Origin: Iris pallida
Lineage: Eukaryota > Streptophyta > Magnoliopsida > Asparagales > Iridaceae
Reading direction: 5' to 3'
DNA length: 64,000 nucleotides
Assembly (NCBI GenBank): GCA_029216955.1
Contig: JANAVB010015600.1
Span: 39,818,048-39,882,047 of the forward strand
The notes beneath the pieces are model-generated. The model was not told where the DNA came from and did no database searches. It saw nothing but the letters and a program-made list of their open reading frames with translations. Positions 24,025 to 34,383 of this stretch are shown piece after piece. The position numbers were made by a program, and so were the translations under genes. Positions within the stretch are counted from its first letter, which is position 1. Each line of letters starts with the position of its first letter.

Positions 24025-24205
24025 TGTGGGCGCATAGCTCCTCTTCGATCATGTGGGTGTATAGCTCCTCTTCGATCATGTGGGCGCATAGCCCCTCTTC
24101 GATCATGTAGGCGCATAGACTCCGTTTGGTTCTGTGGGCGCATAGCCCCCTTTTGGTTATGTGGGCGCATAGCTCCTTTTGTCTTCTTCATGTGGGATAC
24201 ATAGT
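24025..24205. repeat. Minisatellite of about 27 bp, seven degenerate copies
   Basis: Units of the form ATGTGGGCGCATAGCTCCTC followed by TTCGATC or similar recur seven times in the C2 LTR. Spelling variants (GGGTGTATA, AGGCGCATA, GGATACATA) mark decay. Confidence 0.8.
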
Positions 24206-24240
24206 CTTGTATTTTTCATGCTTCTACAGTGTGTATTACA

Positions 24241-25659
24241 ATGATTTACAAGTCTTAAATGACAACACCATCGTCAGATTCACCACCAAATGCAACGAGA
24301 AAGTCTTCATCCTGAATTTGTGGGTTAGGCTGTGGTGATTTTCTTTGTGTTAAGTGACATCTCTCTAGCATTAGCAAATGTTCTATTTTTTTCATACAAA
24401 AGTTGTCTTTTTCATATCCTCAATCCATGTTAGGTTAGGTCTATGATCTATCCTTATCTGGCAGCACATTTAACTACGATCAGTCATCCTAATTGGACTA
24501 TCTATTAGTCTTTATTGCATCTTAGATGGTTCTCTCTCATCTTATCCTTATTTGGCACCACATTCGACTTCACATCAAACACACTCATCCATATCTTGTC
24601 TTGTATTGCCACTGGTACACCCGAACATTCTCATTCCAGCAACGCTATTTTAGAAATATTCTTGTCATTTAGATTGACATTTCTCTTTTGATCTATATAA
24701 AAATTTCTTACATATCTATAAAGATGTGATTCTATTACAATCCTGTAAGATATAATTGTTTTGTTATTCTTACTTCATAACTTAATGGCTTCTATTGTTG
24801 CTTGCAGGTGGTTTCTGAGTATCCTGGTATAATATGGCACTGGTTTATGAGTATCATGGACACGGTAAAGCATGCACTGGTTTCTGAATAATTGTATCGA
24901 TACTTATAGGAAGGTATGAAGCCGAGTTTATCTATTGTTTGCTATAAATAGTCATATCTCATGGTTGTTTGATGTTTAATTTATTTTTTAGGATTTGCTT
25001 GACGGTTTTTGAGGGTGCGTTGTTAGTAGTTTTGAAGTTGATGTCGACAGTTTTGAGGGTGCCAAAGTTGAAGCCAAAGGAAGAACAGTTTTGAGGGTTC
25101 CACTTACTAATAAATGTAAATATATGTATTTGTATATCTATTTAGAAAAAATGTAATTAAGATGGTGGTATATATGTACTTTTTGTACGAAATTAAATAT
25201 ATTTTTAATTTTAAAAGAATATTGTAAGCGTTTGTTAAATTTATATTGAAATAATTTATTGTATCTGGTTTAAAATGAATGTTTTAAATTTGAGCAGTAT
25301 TGAGTATTGCTTTTTATAATGCATTGAGTCATAAGCTTTGACAGGTGATATATATGTGTGTGAATACTAGAACAAGTTAAAAAGTGTTATGTATATGTGT
25401 CCTATTTATAACGCTTCTAAATAGATATGTTATATATAATGATACTTAATATCTCTTGGAAATTTAGTGTTATATATAGTTGTATTATTTATAACGTTTT
25501 CAAGAAATAAGTGTCATATAAGATGACATCATTTATAACGGTTTTAGTAAACATTTATAACACTGGTTTTCATGACGGTTGCGGGCTTACAAAAAAACAT
25601 TATAAAATATCATATATGACGGTTTTTATCCGTCATAAAAAGGTGTTTTTCTTGTAGTG
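24241..25659. mobile_element. CACTA element 2, right end only
   Basis: The right border is clear: the sequence ends TTTTTCTTGTAGTG, the inverse of CACTACAAGAAAAA. ATTTATAAC words recur at about 25405-25560 and GACGG words near the end, as subterminal repeats. Gypsy A gag follows at once. No matching left end is in view, so it may lie left of the window beyond the C elements, or be deleted. 24241-24700 shows no coding signal I recognise. An intron-like TTGCTTGCAG lies near 24800. The left limit given is only where C2 seems to stop. Confidence 0.6.
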
Positions 25660-26500
25660 TACTTCTACTCCATGATGGGGCACCTGCCGAAAGAGGACAC
25701 CCTACTCACAAGCCTATTTATTGGGGCGCTGAAAGGGGTGGCCTACGACTGGTATTGTAGCCTCCCTGATAATTGTATATCCTCTTTCGAGGATTTGAAG
25801 TGCCTCTTTCTTGCCCGATTCTATGCTGGTAGAAAAGATATGATTATGTCTTCTCTCATGGAGACAACCCAGAAGGAGAAACAAACGGTCTGAGCCTATA
25901 TCAAACGCTTCCGACAAGCAAGTTTAAGGCTACCTTCCGGTATCCCTGAGCCCGTACTAATAGATTCTTTCCGGAAGAATATATCGCCAGCAATTAAACT
26001 TTGGGTCGACTCTACCCAATATACAGCATGGACAACATTTATTATCGGCACCAAAGCTGCTGAGATGAAAGCTCATGATGCCCATCTTCTAGGTATTAGC
26101 TTCCCTTCCTTTGAAGACAAGGAGAAGCACACTGCCAACAGCAACAACAATGGGCGTGAGCCGAAAGGAAAATAGGCACTAACAGTGAATGCCTCGAAAG
26201 GTGCGCTCGACCTTGCCCAGAAGCCAATGGCCGCACCAAGGCAGAAGGAGGTCGACTCCTTTAATGACAACAACACCTTATAGCTCTTCGAGTTATTGAA
26301 GCAAGGTGACAAGATCAAGTTGCCTGATCCAAAGCGCTCCGATAAGGTAGGCAGGGTAGGCGACCCGAGGTACTTTCACTACCATCGGTTCGTCAGGAAC
26401 TCGACCCGAGACTGCTATATCTTGAAGAACTACATATAACGCATGATCAATGCAAATGTAATCTCGCTCGACTATGAGGAAAAGACAGTCTCGGCGAACA
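25660..26500 (+). pseudogene. Gag (C-terminal two thirds) of gypsy A
   Basis: The frame opens at the CACTA border with YSMMGHLPKEDTLL, then AYDWYCSLPDNCISSFEDLK and a stop at 25891-25893. A degenerate continuation covers 25900-26280. A knuckle-like YFHYHRFVRNSTRDCYILK follows at about 26370-26430, with the first Cys and second His lost. It aligns with gag of B and C2. Confidence 0.8.
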
Positions 26501-27480
26501 TGTGTCTCTCCAGTTCGGTACACTGCCACCTACTGAAGCTCAAGATGGCGTCGTCCCTATCCAAAATATGAGAATGGAAGTAGTCAACCTTCTACTAACT
26601 CATGACAATATAAGTGGACTAGTACCACTTACGACATCCCGGGGAGAGATCCTGTGGGTCTATCCAGATCTAGCTCCGGAACTGACTCAACTGGGGGTAT
26701 GTTCTACCTTCAAAACCAAGGACAAGAAAACCAAGTCTTGCCGAATGGTTACTTCCTCCACCGAGGAAGCCCTTACTGTATAGAAGCGTTCACAACAGAA
26801 GGTTCAGTAAGAGGAGGCTCCGGCAAAAGTGACACCTCCTGTCACCACTACGATTGCCCAAGGGAAAGGTTCATCCCAACCTCTAGTAGCCGATAAGCAG
26901 AAACAGAAAGAGACTCATTTTGACAGACATCTATGAAAAGAGGGTGCTTCAGGGTTGATTAAATCCTACAACTTTGACATACTGGTGCAGCTCGTCAGTA
27001 CTCCGGTCCGTCTATCACTATTTGAGCTCCTCCGACTATCTAAAGATACCCGAGAAACTCTATGTGAAGCAGTGAAGGATGTTGATTCTTTCATCGGCCA
27101 AGTCAAGCAGCCTGAAGAAGATCCAACAGCATGTTCCTACTGCAATAGTGTAGGGGAAATCATCTCCAATATCACGTTCACTCAACAAGACATGCTACTC
27201 AAGAACAATCGAAATAATAGACCGATGTATTACACATGGTATGTCGGCACCATCAAGGTAGATCGGGTCCAGATCGACCCTGGGTCTTCTCTCAGTATTA
27301 TCCCTCGAACTTTGCTCTAGATATTAGGGATCCCGATGTATCGCCTGACTGCATCCAATACTACAATCAACGGCTTCAATACTAGTAAGAGCGAACCGCT
27401 GGGTAAGATCTGACTAAAATATCATATCGGCGAGCTCTAGACGTAGGTGACTTGCTATGTTGTGGACACGGATGTCAATT
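26501..27480 (+). pseudogene. Protease region of gypsy A
   Basis: Frames at 26502-26783 (EVVNLLLTHDNISGLVPLTT) and 26955-27320 match C2 and B. The second starts with KSYNFDILVQLVSTPVRLSL, contains ITFTQQDMLLKNN, and the protease active site IDPGSSLSIIPRTL is intact. Stops near 26780, 26935 and 27318 interrupt it. Confidence 0.8.
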
Positions 27481-28900
27481 ATAACATCCTGTTGGGGCGG
27501 CCATGGATACATGAATATATGGTGGTGCTGTCTACTCTTCACTAGTGCATGAAATATGTGTCTACCAATGGCATAGTCAGAACGGAGTTTGCTAATATCG
27601 ATCCCTTCGGGGGGATTGAAGCCTTTTTTAACGATCCCAATTTGTACAAATCAATTCATCTGGATGATGAAGCCAACAACGCCGATGACGAAGCAGAAGC
27701 CGAAGCAGAGGCCGATACTGATGCAGAAATGACGATTGACGCTCCTCTGAAGGTCCGACTCGAAAGAAAATCTCTCCAAGCATCGGCCCCTATCGTAGTT
27801 AAGCTACGTGGGAGGGCACTAGCCTCCTTGGTTGAAACAATTGAAGCTTCTTTGAAGGTACAGCTCAAGGGGAGACCTCTCCAAGTGTCGGCTCCTCTCG
27901 TGGTTAAGCTACGCGGGAAAGCACTAGGTCATGAGGCGCCAGCTGAGGCACCCCTGAAAGTGCGGCTCAAGGGGAAACCTCCCTAATTGTCGGCTCCCCT
28001 CATAGTCAAGCTACAGAGGAAGGCCCCAGCATCTCCCCCAGGGTATGGTCAGGAGCCAATACGGGTCAGACTACCGAGGAACTCTCCAAAAACATCGCCT
28101 GCCAGGATGTCAACCCCTCTGGTGGCAAGATTCGCCCGAAAGCCCCAGAACCTCCCAAGGCTATGGTTCTCACCGAAGAGGAGTTACGGGAATACATATC
28201 TGCCAATGTTGGCACCCTATCTCTTGATGATGTAATTCCCCATGACAAGATCCCGCATTTTATCAATAAAAGACTGTCTTTGAATTATTCTAGTCTTTCG
28301 CATTGGAATGCCATGTATACTATAGATAATGCCTTACAGTCATTGCAAACACAAATAATGACTGTTAACCATGTAAATCAAGTCGTCTCGTATCGAGAAG
28401 TCTGTTATATAGTTGCACCACGGAACCAGGACGAGAAACCTATCATCTTCGATAAAGTCGAGCATCATCAGGACCTCCCGCCAGTCGAATCAGAATCGAA
28501 TACCGGTAGAATGCAAGTATATTTGTACACCGATTGAGCAAAGTACATCATCCAAAGATGGGTTATGACTTGAAAATCGGCCAAGGTCTAAACTATGGCA
28601 GAGGCCAACGTCTTCTCTTACGACTCTCGATTCCAAAAGGGAAGCCACAAGACTATTACCATCGCACTCGACGAGGGTAGGCTATGTCACGCTGCCAACA
28701 ACCCCAGAGAGTTCAGAAGTGGAGGAGGCTACACACTTTCACTCATCTAAAGCTTCAACTTAGGACTCCAATACCAGTATCAACCTAATTTTTACGAAGG
28801 TGTTGTCAGTTAACATGACATCTGTACACGCTCCAGAAGAAGAAGATGATGATCAGATAGTAGAGTTCTTCAAAAAAGAACCCCGGGCTTAACGCTTAGG
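27481..28900 (+). pseudogene. PR-RT linker of gypsy A with repeated basic motif
   Basis: 27549-27986 encodes an acidic EAEAEAEADTD run and then five or six repeats of the pattern APLKVRLKGKP / APLVVKLRGKAL, each about 20 residues. The pattern recurs in B and C2. Then come EELREYISANVGTLSLDDVI (about 28175) and the segment MGYDLKIGQGLNYGRGQR (about 28558). Frame changes occur near 27.99, 28.16 and 28.54 kb. Confidence 0.7.
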
Positions 28901-28907
28901 TGCATAA

Positions 28908-29924
28908 TTGAAATCTTGCTTCGAGCTACAAGAACCTCCTACCGAAGATGAATTCGAGCAGATCGACCTAAGGGATGAATCTTCATTCAAACCCATATTC
29001 ATCAGCAAAAGTTTGGCAGGAGAAGATTACGAATCTTTAGTTCAACTTATCAAAGAATACATTGACGTCTTCGTTTGGAGCTATGAAGACATGCCAGGTT
29101 TAGACCCATAAGTCACAATATACAAGCTTAACATCTTACCTAACACTAAGCCTGTTAAGCAGCAATAATGATGCTTTCATCCTAACATCATGGACACCAT
29201 GGACAAAGAAGTGTATAAACTCATAGAAAGTGGGTTTGTTCGCGAGGAGCAACACCCAGACTGGGTGGCCAACATCGTTCCCGTCACTAAGAAGAACGGG
29301 AAGATTCGAGTCTGCATTAACTTCAGGGACCTCAACTCTGCTTGCCCAAAAGATAAGTTTCTACTTTCGATCACAGACGTGATGATCGACAACACATGTG
29401 GCTTTGAACGTATGTCCTTCATGGACGGATATTCAGGCTACAACCAGATCAAGATGTTCCCGAAAGACGAGAAGCACACATCGTTCAGGACTCGAAAAGG
29501 GGTTTACTGCTACACAGTGAAGCCCTTTGGCTTGAATAATACAAATAACATATACCAACGAGCTATGAGCATCATCTTTCGTAAATACCTCCACAAGCAA
29601 GTCGAATGCTATATCGACGACATTGCTGTCAAAAGTCGTCTACAAGATGATCACCTGCAAGATCTGAGGATAGTCTTTGATCTCATGCGAGCACATCACC
29701 TCAAGATTAATCCAGCCAAATACTTCCTAGGATTTCAGCAACAAATTCTTGGGTTTCACCATCACTGTGAAAGATATCCATGTTGATCCCAAGAAGACCA
29801 AAGCCATCCTTGACATGAACCCTACGAAGAACCTGAGAGAGCTTGGGGCCTATAAGGATGTCTTGCTTACATCCGAAGGTTTATAGTAAATCTTTCTGGA
29901 CGATGCCAACCCTTTACCAAATTC
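28908..29924 (+). pseudogene. Reverse transcriptase of gypsy A
   Basis: The RT start MPGLDP (29091) is followed by a stop. The frame at 29190-29786 holds FVREEQHPDWVANIVPVTKK, NFRDLNSACPKDKF, MDGYSGYNQIKMFPKDEK and the active site CYIDDIAVKS, so both catalytic Asp residues are kept. A frame break follows LGFQQQILGF near 29.75 kb. The thumb region runs to about 29920. Confidence 0.88.
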
Positions 29925-30104
29925 ATGAAAAAGGGGGTCTCCTACGTCTGGACGGAGGAGTGTCAGAAAGCATTTGACGACATAAAGGTCTATCTCACAG
30001 ATCCTCCAGTCCTGGTAGCACCGGTTGTGGGCAAACCCTTCTTACTCTACATCTGCATAATGGATCATTCTCTTGGTGCTCTACAGGCTCAGAATAATGA
30101 TGTA
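29925..30104 (+). pseudogene. Start of RNase H of gypsy A (left part)
   Basis: Encodes KKGVSYVWTEECQKAFDDIK and DHSLGALQAQNND, then ends at GATGTA where copia-derived sequence begins. It continues at 54562. Confidence 0.85.
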
Positions 30105-30614
30105 TTCCAGATGGACCAGCTCCAGAAGTGCCAGCTCCAGAAGTATGTGGAGTAGCACCAGAAGTTCGATACCAATCGTATGCGTTCCATGGCTGGAACA
30201 GAGAGTGGACCGCCTAATCATCAATGCGGTAGCCAGATACAGAAGGGTCTCGAGGAAGAGAGCTAGCAGAATGACCCGTCTCTGCAAATCTCAAATCGAC
30301 GAAGGAGTTGGCGATAGCCTGGAACCGAGTCACGTCATGGAACTCATGCTCCCTGGAGGTATCAATGAAGAATGACTACAGATCTGATAGATGCTGGTGA
30401 ATACCCTCAAAGGTCATAGGGTAAGACTGAGGAGGACCAGGTGCTGTGGGAGTAGGTGCAGGAGGAGCAGGTGCAGTAGATGGAGGAACAGTGGCAATGC
30501 TGCGACGAAAAAGCTTGAGGAACTTGGGCTCAGGGTCTAGAGCACAAGTGGATAAGTCAATATCGAAACTCTGAAAGATGCGTGGGATGATCATCGCATA
30601 AGAGAGGTTGCGGT
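30105..30614 (-). pseudogene. Envelope-like ORF of the copia element, C-terminal piece
   Basis: From 30614 downward the frame encodes SYAMIIPRIFQSFDIDL, the usual end of the plant transposon-protein domain found in envelope-like ORFs, then a Pro/Ala/Thr-rich tail (SIATVPPSTAPAPPAPTPT) with a stop at 30378-30376. Sequence after the stop (Ser/Gly/Ala-rich) runs to the break at 30105. The frame is continuous with the N-terminal piece (47134-47856) across the gypsy B insertion. Confidence 0.7.
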
Positions 30615-31679
30615 TGTAGAAGCGTAAATAAAATTCGAAGACCAAGTCATGGAGATTGAGATATTTATGCAAGGATAATTCCAAATAAGACTTTACGCAA
30701 AGGTCAAACTGAGTCAAACTTAAAACTCTACGCAAGCCTTACATTCAGACTTTATGCGGAGAACAGTTTAACTTTCTACGCGAATGAGCTGTCCATGCTG
30801 TTTTAAATGCATGAAGATTCTGTTCTGACAGATGGATTTTCTGACAAAATAAATGCACAGAAGCCAAAGAGTTTGTTATTTAGCGTGGCAATTGGCTGCT
30901 TTATGCTTGAGGCACAACTTCCTCTTTACGCATAAGAGTTATTTGAGCTTTTACACTCAAGGCTATCTCAGCTACTCTTTTTTGTGCGCATAGAATTTAT
31001 TTGAGCCTTTTACGCTTAAGGCTATTTTTAGCCACTTTACGCAGGAAGCTCACTTTGAGCTATTTTACGCTCGGACATGTTCAAACAATATTTTTTATAC
31101 ACAGTTTGTCCTGATTATATGGGAACGTAGTTTTCTGACGTGTCCTTCATGCCATACTTCTCGAAGAACGTGTGTACGTGCTCTCCTTATTTTATTGAAT
31201 TGTGGGACACGTGTCAACATACGTAGAGGCTAATTTCTGTACGTGGGTGACAGCTATCATAATAGCCTGCGTAAAGACCCAATATTGAAGCTTTTTACGC
31301 ACGAAAAACAAGTCTATATAAAGACTTCTTTTTTAAGAAAGAGGAACAAGATTTTTGGAGCCCAGATACTTTCAGAGCAAAGTGGTTTTCCAGAGCATTT
31401 CTCTTCAACTTTTTCTCAAGAATAGAGTAAAGCAAAGCAGGAAAGCATTCGACTGTGCCATCAGTGTCAATTGTGTCGATACCTTTCTGATGACTTAGTT
31501 CTTCCAGTTGTTCTTCTCCAAGCAGTTCTTTTCATTATCATCGTGTGGTCCAAGGAATAAAGTGATCGCTCTCAGATCAGACTTCCGTAGCAATACTTCC
31601 TAGAAACTACTTGTACTTTTGTACACTTTTTCTCGTTTTCTTTCAAAAGCCTTTTAAGGCATTTTGTTAAGTGAAAACA
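30615..31679 (+). repeat. 5' LTR of gypsy B
   Basis: Starts TGTAGAAGCGTAAATAAAAT and ends AAGTGAAAACA, three bases before the primer site. Contains many TTTACGC/GCGTAAA words, the element promoter TATA box and about 94 percent identity to the right LTR. Confidence 0.96.
31315..31322 (+). promoter_or_regulatory. TATA box of the gypsy B 5' LTR
   Basis: TATATAAA lies about 360 bases before the LTR end. The right LTR has the same box at 46769-46776. Transcription would start about 30 bases downstream. Confidence 0.65.
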
Positions 31680-31681
31680 AA

Positions 31682-32689
31682 ATGGCAACTCTGCTGGGGA
31701 CAACTTTCTCCTCCGACGAGAAAGCAATTGCTCAATATGATGATGTGTCGATTGGATCGACGAAGAAGACTCTGGTTGTTCAATTCGACCAGACTGTTTA
31801 CGAAGAAATGCTCCAAACTGGGGGTAGTACTCGCTGCTCCAATGTTCAAAAATCATGAAAAGTGTGCAAAGTTTGGATTCCTAAGTCCAAAGCACCCTCT
31901 GATCTCTCCATTGTCTCTGAAGGCAAGGGAATTCTTCCCACACCTATTGTTGGGGCTCCCGTCTGTGACGAGGCAGTCCCTACTTCAGTGTTGCACCCTG
32001 TACGTAAAATTCAGTCTCCCGTCTGTGACGTAGTAGACAATTCTGTCTTGCGCTATACGCTTAAAGGCAAATCTTTCGTCTGAGACGTGTCAGATACTCT
32101 TATTTTGCGCTATACGCGTAAAGACAAATCTTCTGTCGGTGACATGGTAGATAAAGTTTACAATGGCGCTTTTGCATCTAAAGTGAACTTGCCTACATGC
32201 GTACAACATAAAAACAAGTCTCCTATGATAAACAATTCCTTTGATTTATCCAAGGAGACAAGAAATGTTGGCAAAACTTCTATTTTACGCCAACAATCCT
32301 CTAGTGCTGTTTTACGCAAAGTACCTAATTTTAGGATTACGCATAATGCTGATGGTGTTCTCAGTGCACATAAATCAACTCCAGATTTACGCACACAACT
32401 TCAGGCGCGTAAAAATGCACAACTTTCTTCTGCCAATGAAGCTAGTAATCTTCTTTTTACACAAGGGACTAAATATTTCTCTGTCCCAAATGTAAAAAAG
32501 AAAATATTACCTTCCAATTCTTTTGATTTATGCGAGTTACTTGTGCAAAAGCGTAAAAATAGAAAATCTCCTGTGACACTCCCTCAAGAAAATCATCATT
32601 GTGAGTGTCACCAAATTATGATCAAATGTTGCTGTTCGGCTACTAAGCGGTCAGTTTTCGACCGATTGAGCTACAACGTACCTCAGTAA
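31682..32689 (+). pseudogene. ORF upstream of gag, starting in the primer site (gypsy B)
   Basis: The ATG at 31682 overlaps the primer site. One frame of 336 codons reaches 32689 with only two internal stops (31856-31858, 32081-32083). The first 14 residues (MATLLGTTFSSDEK) equal those of C2, and the stretch VWIPKSKAPSDLS has a C2 counterpart. The distal part is basic and Ser/Asn-rich and ends with a Cys-His-rich patch (CECHQIMIKCCCS) that could bind metal. Many TTTACGC-type words lie within its codons. Position before gag recalls ORF1 of Ogre elements; function unknown. Confidence 0.7.
31683..31701 (+). other. tRNA-Arg primer-binding site (gypsy B)
   Basis: TGGCAACTCTGCTGGGGAC is complementary to the 3' end of plant tRNA-Arg except for two or so bases. 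It differs from the C2 site by one base. Confidence 0.8.
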
Positions 32690-32734
32690 CAAATTGATGA
32701 CCAAGAACATGAGTTGTCCTATGCATCGGTTAAT

Positions 32735-34377
32735 ATGGCATCGCATGTCAATAGAGGACGACGTTCAAGACGCAATTCGTCCCAGACACCAGGTCAACAA
32801 CGGTTCAACCGAATCCTCGACTCTTTTGAAGGAGTATATCAATATACTCGGTCAAGAAGTCGACAATCTTTAAATATGAATTCTTCAGATTCAGAGGCTG
32901 GGGGTATCCAGTACTTAGTCAGAAACTGATAGCGTTGATTCATATCTCTACACCAATCCTTCTAGAGAAGTTGAATCTTATGTGATTGGAGAAGAACAAG
33001 AGACGTCTACTTCTCATACAGAACAGCGTCTTTCTGCAGTAGAGCAATCAATAAAGGATATGCTTGCAATGATGCAAAATATGCATCAGATAATAACGAC
33101 TCAGCAAACAGTCCAACCTGCAGTGATAACACCAGCACAAGTAGCTACACAAACTCAAGATAATCAAGGGATTGACATACCTTTGAATAATCTGAGTCAA
33201 GAGCCTGTTATCAATTAAAACTCTATATCTCCTGATCCTCTCATTCCAGAAGATGTATCATCTCCGGTGGGGGTAACGATACATCCAACCACTATTCAAT
33301 CAAACATACTCCCTCAAGCTAATGAAGCTATTCAAGCTGTTCGGGAGTTAAAAGCACAGTTTGAGGTTCTTAAGCACAAAGATCAGCTCCAAAAGTTGGG
33401 GTTCAAGCAACATTTTCTTCCCCATTGGAATGATGTGCCCTTTCCTCCTAAATTCAAGCCACAATCTATGGTATTATTTGATGGAAAGGCTTCTCCAAGT
33501 CAATATATCAATTATTTTGATATTATGACTGTGCATCTACATAAGAATGATGCTCTTCTCATCCGAGTCTTTATTAGGTATTTGATGGGTACAACATACG
33601 ATTGGTATCATAGTCTACCCGATAATTACATATCGTCTTTTGACGAATTTAAAGCAATGTTTCTCTCTCGTTTCTATGAAGGAGGGATGGACATGAATAT
33701 GTCTTCCTTAATAGAAATTAAACAAAAAAAAAGAGGATACTCGAATGTTTATTGAACGTTTCCGACAGGCTACTTTGAAAATGCCTCCTGGTATACCAGA
33801 TTCAGCATTAATTGATACATACAAAATGAATCTATGGCCAACCATCACTATTTTTATAGGCTCTCAATTCACAGATTGGGCCTCGTTTATTACAGCAGCA
33901 GTTTCAGCTGAGATCAATGTTAGATTGGCTCGTAAACATGGGATGATCTTTGCCTCAGAAGATAAAGGAAAGAATGCCTCTTCAGGTAACAACTCTGGTA
34001 ATCGCAATGGGAAAGGAAAGGAAACCCTGGTAGTAAACCTTTCAAAATCCAAAACTACACCAAGTAATCCGGAGTCTTCTAAGCCGAAAGAAGAGTATTC
34101 TTTCGACGACAGTGATATTCTCGAGATATTCTAATGTCTCGTAAAAAGTGGTAAGCTCCAGATTCCAGATCCAAAACGACCTAATGAAGTAGATTTGGTT
34201 GATAATCCCAAGTATGGTATCTATCATAGATACATAAATCATCCCACTAAGGCTTCCTATGTCCTGAAGAAGAAAATTCAAGAGTTAATAAATGCTAAAG
34301 CTATCGTTTTAACTAATGATGAGCATACAGTTACAACCAATATGATTTCTCTTCAATTTGGAGGTTTTCCTCCACAG
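32735..34377 (+). pseudogene. Gag of gypsy B
   Basis: Starts MASHVNRGRRSRRNSSQTPG, with a stop at 32927-32929, and shifts frame several times. The gag core is clear: YDWYHSLPDNYISSFDEFKA and SRFYEGGMDMNMSSLIEIKQ (33267-33755), then MPPGIPDSALIDTYKMNLWP (33745-34134). A knuckle-like YHRYINHPTKASYVLKKK follows (34195-34380) with both Cys lost. An A-run (33722-33731) marks the frameshift inside the core. Confidence 0.85.
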
Positions 34378-34383
34378 TAAGTT

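Larger units (their letters stand above)
11341..24240 (-). mobile_element. Gypsy C2: Tat-type element with 5' LTR, 3'-truncated
   Basis: On the minus strand it reads LTR (about 24240-23406), tRNA-Arg primer site, upstream ORF, gag, protease, linker, RT, RNase H and archaeal-type RNase H. It stops just inside the integrase at 11341, and there meets C1. Integrase, hairpin array, antisense gene and 3' LTR are missing. It is interrupted by a solo LTR at 11526-16241. The right LTR edge is my estimate from a TGTAATACAC start and is uncertain by some hundred bases. Confidence 0.8.
23406..24240 (-). repeat. 5' LTR of gypsy C2
   Basis: The inner edge is firm: on the minus strand the LTR ends in GTGTCCACA, four bases before the primer site. 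The outer edge (minus TGTAATACAC at about 24240) is a guess, because the partner LTR lies outside the window. It carries a TATA box (23701-23709) and many GGGCGCATA words. Confidence 0.6.

Noticed and set aside
23700..24205. CRISPR-like repeat array
   Set aside because: Units vary in length and sequence and have no spacers. This is a minisatellite in an LTR of a plant element.
24241..24780. Possible non-LTR or host sequence left of the CACTA end
   Set aside because: Words such as CCACTGGTACACCCG look familiar but no frame or terminus supports a class.
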